Positions 60,624-64,000 of a stretch of 64,000 nucleotides of DNA are shown here, one piece after another. Each line of letters begins with the position of its first letter. The stretch's first letter is position 1. Position numbers and translations under genes: made by a program. The notes below the pieces were generated by a model. That model did no database searches. It was not told where the DNA came from and was given only the letters and a program-made list of their open reading frames with translations. The DNA is from Embleya scabrispora DSM 41855 (lineage in GTDB: Bacteria > Actinomycetota > Actinomycetes > Streptomycetales > Streptomycetaceae): contig NZ_KB889668.1 in the NCBI RefSeq assembly GCF_000372745.1, forward strand, positions 204 to 64,203, read 5' to 3'.

Positions 60624-63404
60624 GTGTCCCTTGCCGCCGAACCCGTCACGTTGCTCGACATGTTCAACGCCATCGAGGAACCGATGGTGGAACTCCCGGA
60701 CGAGCTGGTCCCGTTCCTGGAGAACGTGTTCCAGTACACCGACCTTCCGGTCGGCGAGAGGCTCTACACCGCCCGCTCGCCCGGCTACGACCAGCCCGGT
60801 CAGGCCAGCCCGGTGGACATGGTGTTCATCAAGACCAACCGCGTGGGGAACGCTTCGCTGAAGGCGGCCGTGCTCGACGTCCGGATCGGCTTCGACGCCT
60901 CCGGGCTGACCCTGATCGGCGAGAGCATCCCCAAGGGCGCGTTCGTCTTCCCGGCCCTGCGGATCGTCTACGTCTCCCGCCCGATCAACGTGGACGAGGT
61001 GCAGCAGCTCAACACGGTGTTGCGCGGATACGGCGCCACCGAGACGATGTTCCCGATCCCCAACATCGCCACCGAGCACGCCTGGCCGGAGAAGTTCACC
61101 GCAGTGCTGAGCTGGTGGGTCAACGGCGGCGAACTGCCCGCGCTGGCGATTTCGTTGGTGCCGAAGGATCCCAAGCCGCCCAAGCCACCCGAGCCGGACA
61201 AGGACATCCGGGTCCCCGGCCTGCCGGTGTCCTTCGGCCCGGTCGAGATCGCCGCCGTCCGGCGGGTCCGGGACAAGCAGGGGTTGCGGATCTTCCTGGT
61301 CGGCGAGTTCCGGGTCTCGGGCTTCACCTTCCAGTTGGACGGCCTCGGCATCGTCATCCCGCTCAAGGGCGGCTTCATCCCGCAGCCGCAACTCATGGGT
61401 GCCGGGCTCGACATCACCCGCGTCAGTCCACCGATGCAGATCATGGCCGCCCTGCGCTGGGCCGGCGCCCGGGACGACATGCTCGCGGGCGGGCTGGTCG
61501 GCCTGGTCAAGGTGACCACGCCCGCCGTCGAAGTCCTGGGCGCGGGTGGGTTCTTTCGTGCCACCGAAAAATTCAACTCGGTCTTCCTGTACGTCGAGGC
61601 GCTGCTCGCGGGCGGCCGATCGTTGTTCGGGCCGCCACCGTTCACCGTCACCGGGCTCTCCGCCGGATTCGGCATCAACAGCACCATCAAGCCGCCCGCC
61701 GCGAGTCAACTGCCCGTCTTCCCGCTGGTCTCCCGCCTGGACAAGGCGCCGGCGACACCCGAGGACCCGACCCCCGAGCCGCCGACACCGATGAAGATGC
61801 TGGACGACCTGGCCGGGAAGACCGGGTGGATCCGGCCCGAGGACGGCTCGTACTGGGCTGCGATCGGCGTGCAGTTCACGTCCTTCCGCTTCATCGAGAC
61901 CAAGGCGCTCGCGCTCGTCGAGTTCGGCAACCGACTCAACCTGATGCTGCTGGGCCGCACCTCGATCACCTTCCCGAAGAACGCCGACGTCGGCGGCCGG
62001 GTGCACGCGCGGTTGAACATCGACCTGCGCCTGGCGTACCTGTCCGACCAGCACCTGATCAGCCTGGATGTCGCGGTCGCGCCCGGCTCGTTCTTCTTCG
62101 ACCCGGCCTGCGAGCTGACCGGTGGGATCGCGCTGTGCGTGTGGACCGGCGGCGATCGCGGCGGCGACTTCGTGATCAGCATCGGCGGCTATCACCCGCA
62201 GTTCGCCCGACCCGACTACTACCCCACGCCCACCCGGCTCGGCTTCCGCTGGAATCCGTGCAGCCGGGTGGTGATCCAGGCACAGGGCTACACCGCGCTC
62301 ACCCCGGGCGCGATCATGTTCGGCGGCGCGCTGGCCGCCCGCTATGAGAAGGGACTGCTCAGCGCGTGGTTCACCGCGCATCTGGACGCGCTGATCCAGT
62401 GGAAGCCGTTCTACCTCGACATCGCGATGGGCATCTCGATCGGCGTCGCCTTCACCATCAAGGTGATCGTCAAGATCCGGGTCTCCATCGAGGTGGGGAT
62501 CGACCTGCAACTGTGGACGCCGCCGCTCGGCGGTCATGTCAGTGTCAAGGTCTGGTTCATCTCGTTCGGCTTCGACTTCGGTTCGGCGCGCAAGGGCGCT
62601 CCGCCGGTGCCGTGGAGCGAGTTCCGGATGCAACTGCCGTCGCCGATCCGGGCCAAGCCGGAAAAGGGCCTGCTGCTGGACGTGGACGAGTCGGAGAGCG
62701 AGGCGCGCAGCGCAGCGAAGGAGCCGCTGTTGGTCTCCTCCGACGGGTTCGCCTTCTCCACCGAGGCGGCGGTACCGGCGTCGGTGATCCGGCTCAACGG
62801 CGAGGTGTTCGCCACCGCCGACGAGAAGGTGAACATTCGGCCGATGGGCAAGGCCGGACTGACCTCCGAGCACATCGTCACGATCGACCTCGACGACCTG
62901 GAGTTCACCCCTGATCCGGAGATCTGGAAGCTGAAGGTCATCCACCGCGACCTGCCCCAGGCGATGTGGGGCAAACCGGTGACCAAGCCCTCGCCTACGG
63001 AACCCGGCCTGGAACCGGGCCTGTTCACCGGCCTGCACGTCGAGGTGCCCGGCCCCGATCTGAGCCCCGGTCTGGGCCCGGTCACCTCGGCCGCGCTCGA
63101 CATCGAGCCGCAGGACGACGGCTACACCCCGCTGCGCGACGCCGCAGCCAAGGGGCCCGCCCCGCTCCCCGACCCGAACAGCGTCCGCAAGATCGTCGAC
63201 ACGCTCGCCACGTCGACCACCGCCATCCGGCGAAGTGCCGTATACGACGCGCTGACCCGCCTGGGCGCCGCGCCCGAGAAGGACACCGACGGCGAACTGA
63301 CCGAGTACGCCCGCCTGGTCGGCCGCATCATGGTCGACCCGCCGCTGACCACGACCGCCGCACAGTCCGGCGACACCCTGTCCGTGCCGATCGCAGCGAG
63401 GTGA
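60624..63404 (+). CDS. Large DUF6603-like protein
   Basis: 926 residues, no signal peptide. Residues about 1-250 are an N-terminal region (LVPFLENVFQYTDLPVGERL). From about 250 to 780 a beta-rich region contains alternating hydrophobic strands and the segment PPFTVTGLSAGFGINSTIKP, a feature I associate with DUF6603 proteins of bacteria and fungi; another clear stretch is ISLDVAVAPGSFFFDPACEL and later IAMGISIGVAFTIKVIVKIR. The pattern suggests a large curved beta-sheet. The C-terminal 150 residues are Pro/acid-rich and probably flexible. GTG at 60624 has GAGGAGG upstream. Family assignment is from memory of motifs; function unknown. Confidence 0.75.
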   Translation: MSLAAEPVTLLDMFNAIEEPMVELPDELVPFLENVFQYTDLPVGERLYTARSPGYDQPGQASPVDMVFIKTNRVGNASLKAAVLDVRIGFDASGLTLIGESIPKGAFVFPALRIVYVSRPINVDEVQQLNTVLRGYGATETMFPIPNIATEHAWPEKFTAVLSWWVNGGELPALAISLVPKDPKPPKPPEPDKDIRVPGLPVSFGPVEIAAVRRVRDKQGLRIFLVGEFRVSGFTFQLDGLGIVIPLKGGFIPQPQLMGAGLDITRVSPPMQIMAALRWAGARDDMLAGGLVGLVKVTTPAVEVLGAGGFFRATEKFNSVFLYVEALLAGGRSLFGPPPFTVTGLSAGFGINSTIKPPAASQLPVFPLVSRLDKAPATPEDPTPEPPTPMKMLDDLAGKTGWIRPEDGSYWAAIGVQFTSFRFIETKALALVEFGNRLNLMLLGRTSITFPKNADVGGRVHARLNIDLRLAYLSDQHLISLDVAVAPGSFFFDPACELTGGIALCVWTGGDRGGDFVISIGGYHPQFARPDYYPTPTRLGFRWNPCSRVVIQAQGYTALTPGAIMFGGALAARYEKGLLSAWFTAHLDALIQWKPFYLDIAMGISIGVAFTIKVIVKIRVSIEVGIDLQLWTPPLGGHVSVKVWFISFGFDFGSARKGAPPVPWSEFRMQLPSPIRAKPEKGLLLDVDESESEARSAAKEPLLVSSDGFAFSTEAAVPASVIRLNGEVFATADEKVNIRPMGKAGLTSEHIVTIDLDDLEFTPDPEIWKLKVIHRDLPQAMWGKPVTKPSPTEPGLEPGLFTGLHVEVPGPDLSPGLGPVTSAALDIEPQDDGYTPLRDAAAKGPAPLPDPNSVRKIVDTLATSTTAIRRSAVYDALTRLGAAPEKDTDGELTEYARLVGRIMVDPPLTTTAAQSGDTLSVPIAAR

Positions 63405-64000
63405 GCCGCGTGCCCGAAGCCTTCGAACCGAACAAGCCGCCCCGACTCGACGTCACCTTCCACGACTACCTCGTCCCGCGCGCCGACCCGGGCGTGTACA
63501 CCGTGCGCGCCGAGCACCTGCTCGAAGAGGCGGACGGGACCCGCGTCGACACCGAACCGCTGCCCGCCGCCGAGCAGAAGTTCGAGATCCGCGCGGCCCG
63601 CTTCACGCTGCACGAGACGTCCGTGCATGCGTTCTACCCGCCCGCCGGGTCCAGTGGCCGCTACGACGCGGTGCTGCCGCACATCACCCTCGATCGGGCG
63701 ATCCTGCCGTGGGAACGGCCGCTCACCGGCGCCCGCTCGCGCGCCCGGGCTCCCTGGGTCGCCCTGTTGGTCTTCCGCGAGGGCGAACTGCCCGACGACC
63801 CGGCGGCCACGGGAGACACCAAGCCGCACACCGTCGCCGAACTGATCGAGCCGGTCGAGACGGACGTGATCGGCCCCATCCTCAAGCCGAAGGGGATCAC
63901 TCCCGGCATCGCCGCGAGCACGTGCGCCACCATCGACGTGCCGCGTGAGGTCTTTCGTCGGGTGGCGCCACACCAGGAGGAGATGTACTACCTCGCGCAC
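63401..64000 (+). CDS. Uncharacterised protein of the hemopexin/DUF6603 operon (5' part)
   Basis: I translated 200 codons from GTG at 63401 to the window end without a stop; the gene continues. GTG overlaps the DUF6603-like stop (GTGA at 63401-63404); GTG at 63410 is an in-frame alternative. The product has RLDVTFHDYLVPRADPGVYT, then LHETSVHAFYPPAG and VLPHITLDRAILPWERPLTG followed by PWVALLVFREGEL. Segments of the form LPHI-LDR-ILPWER next to a PW-ALL-F line recur in proteins of unknown function encoded beside DUF6603 genes, as far as I recall. Translational coupling shows the two products are needed together. Confidence 0.7.
   Translation, partial: MSRVPEAFEPNKPPRLDVTFHDYLVPRADPGVYTVRAEHLLEEADGTRVDTEPLPAAEQKFEIRAARFTLHETSVHAFYPPAGSSGRYDAVLPHITLDRAILPWERPLTGARSRARAPWVALLVFREGELPDDPAATGDTKPHTVAELIEPVETDVIGPILKPKGITPGIAASTCATIDVPREVFRRVAPHQEEMYYLAH

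Noticed and set aside
55530-64000. Contractile injection system or prophage
   Set aside because: No sheath, tube, baseplate, spike or AAA ATPase gene is visible in the window; only the large binding-type proteins are present. It cannot be excluded that such genes follow beyond 64000.

Overview
The window is very GC-rich DNA with strong G/C third-position bias, many GTG starts and short ATGA/GTGA gene overlaps. Together with DasR-like boxes, an F420-type (Ddn-like) domain and a xylose-type ABC system next to a ROK regulator, this points to a filamentous actinomycete of the Streptomycetaceae (Streptomyces/Embleya-like). The assignment is inferred from gene content only. No rRNA, tRNA, CRISPR array or complete prophage was found.

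Layout. 1-641: the 5' part of an IS1182-type transposase, cut by the window edge. 748-2016: a lipoprotein acyl-CoA thioesterase/BAAT-type hydrolase. 2090-8432 (minus): a fatty-acid beta-oxidation operon (SDR, two acyl-CoA dehydrogenases, MaoC hydratase, acyl-CoA ligase, MDR reductase, and a 3' scrap of an enoyl-CoA hydratase) behind two 16-bp palindromes. 8834-13707: a membrane protein, a SpoIIE-type phosphatase, a repeat-rich gap, an MDR oxidoreductase and an SDR. 14487-18997 (minus): a xylFGH-like sugar ABC operon ending in a ROK regulator. 19861-25632: small metabolic and regulatory genes, two alpha/beta hydrolases, a decayed methyltransferase, and a MarR-deazaflavin-reductase fusion behind a double palindrome. 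25802-28200: an SRPBCC protein, a secreted lipase-like hydrolase, and an orphan TPP riboswitch facing it in antisense.

28474-36541 is a polysaccharide-degradation island: a CBM2-FN3-GH18 chitinase, an AA10 lytic polysaccharide monooxygenase (divergent, with two DasR-like boxes between them), a second GH18 chitinase, an AraC regulator and a secreted intradiol dioxygenase with a CBM5/12-like module. 36792-43490 is a TetR-controlled lipid or redox cluster: TetR, secreted protein, PF10118-like diiron protein, flavin/2Fe-2S reductase, M24 peptidase-fold protein and an EphD-like hydrolase-SDR fusion. The same operator-like motif overlaps two promoters. 43526-54981 holds two MFS exporters, an ABC exporter with its two-component system, RraA-like, VOC, arginase-fold, USP and DUF1918 proteins.

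55530-64000 is the most unusual part: one long operon with three tandem paralogues (hemopexin-like N-terminus plus YVTN-type beta-propeller), a 926-residue DUF6603-like protein, and a further uncharacterised protein running off the window. The first four genes are separated by exactly 50 bases each, and none of the products has a recognisable signal peptide. This is the best candidate for an undescribed multi-protein system.
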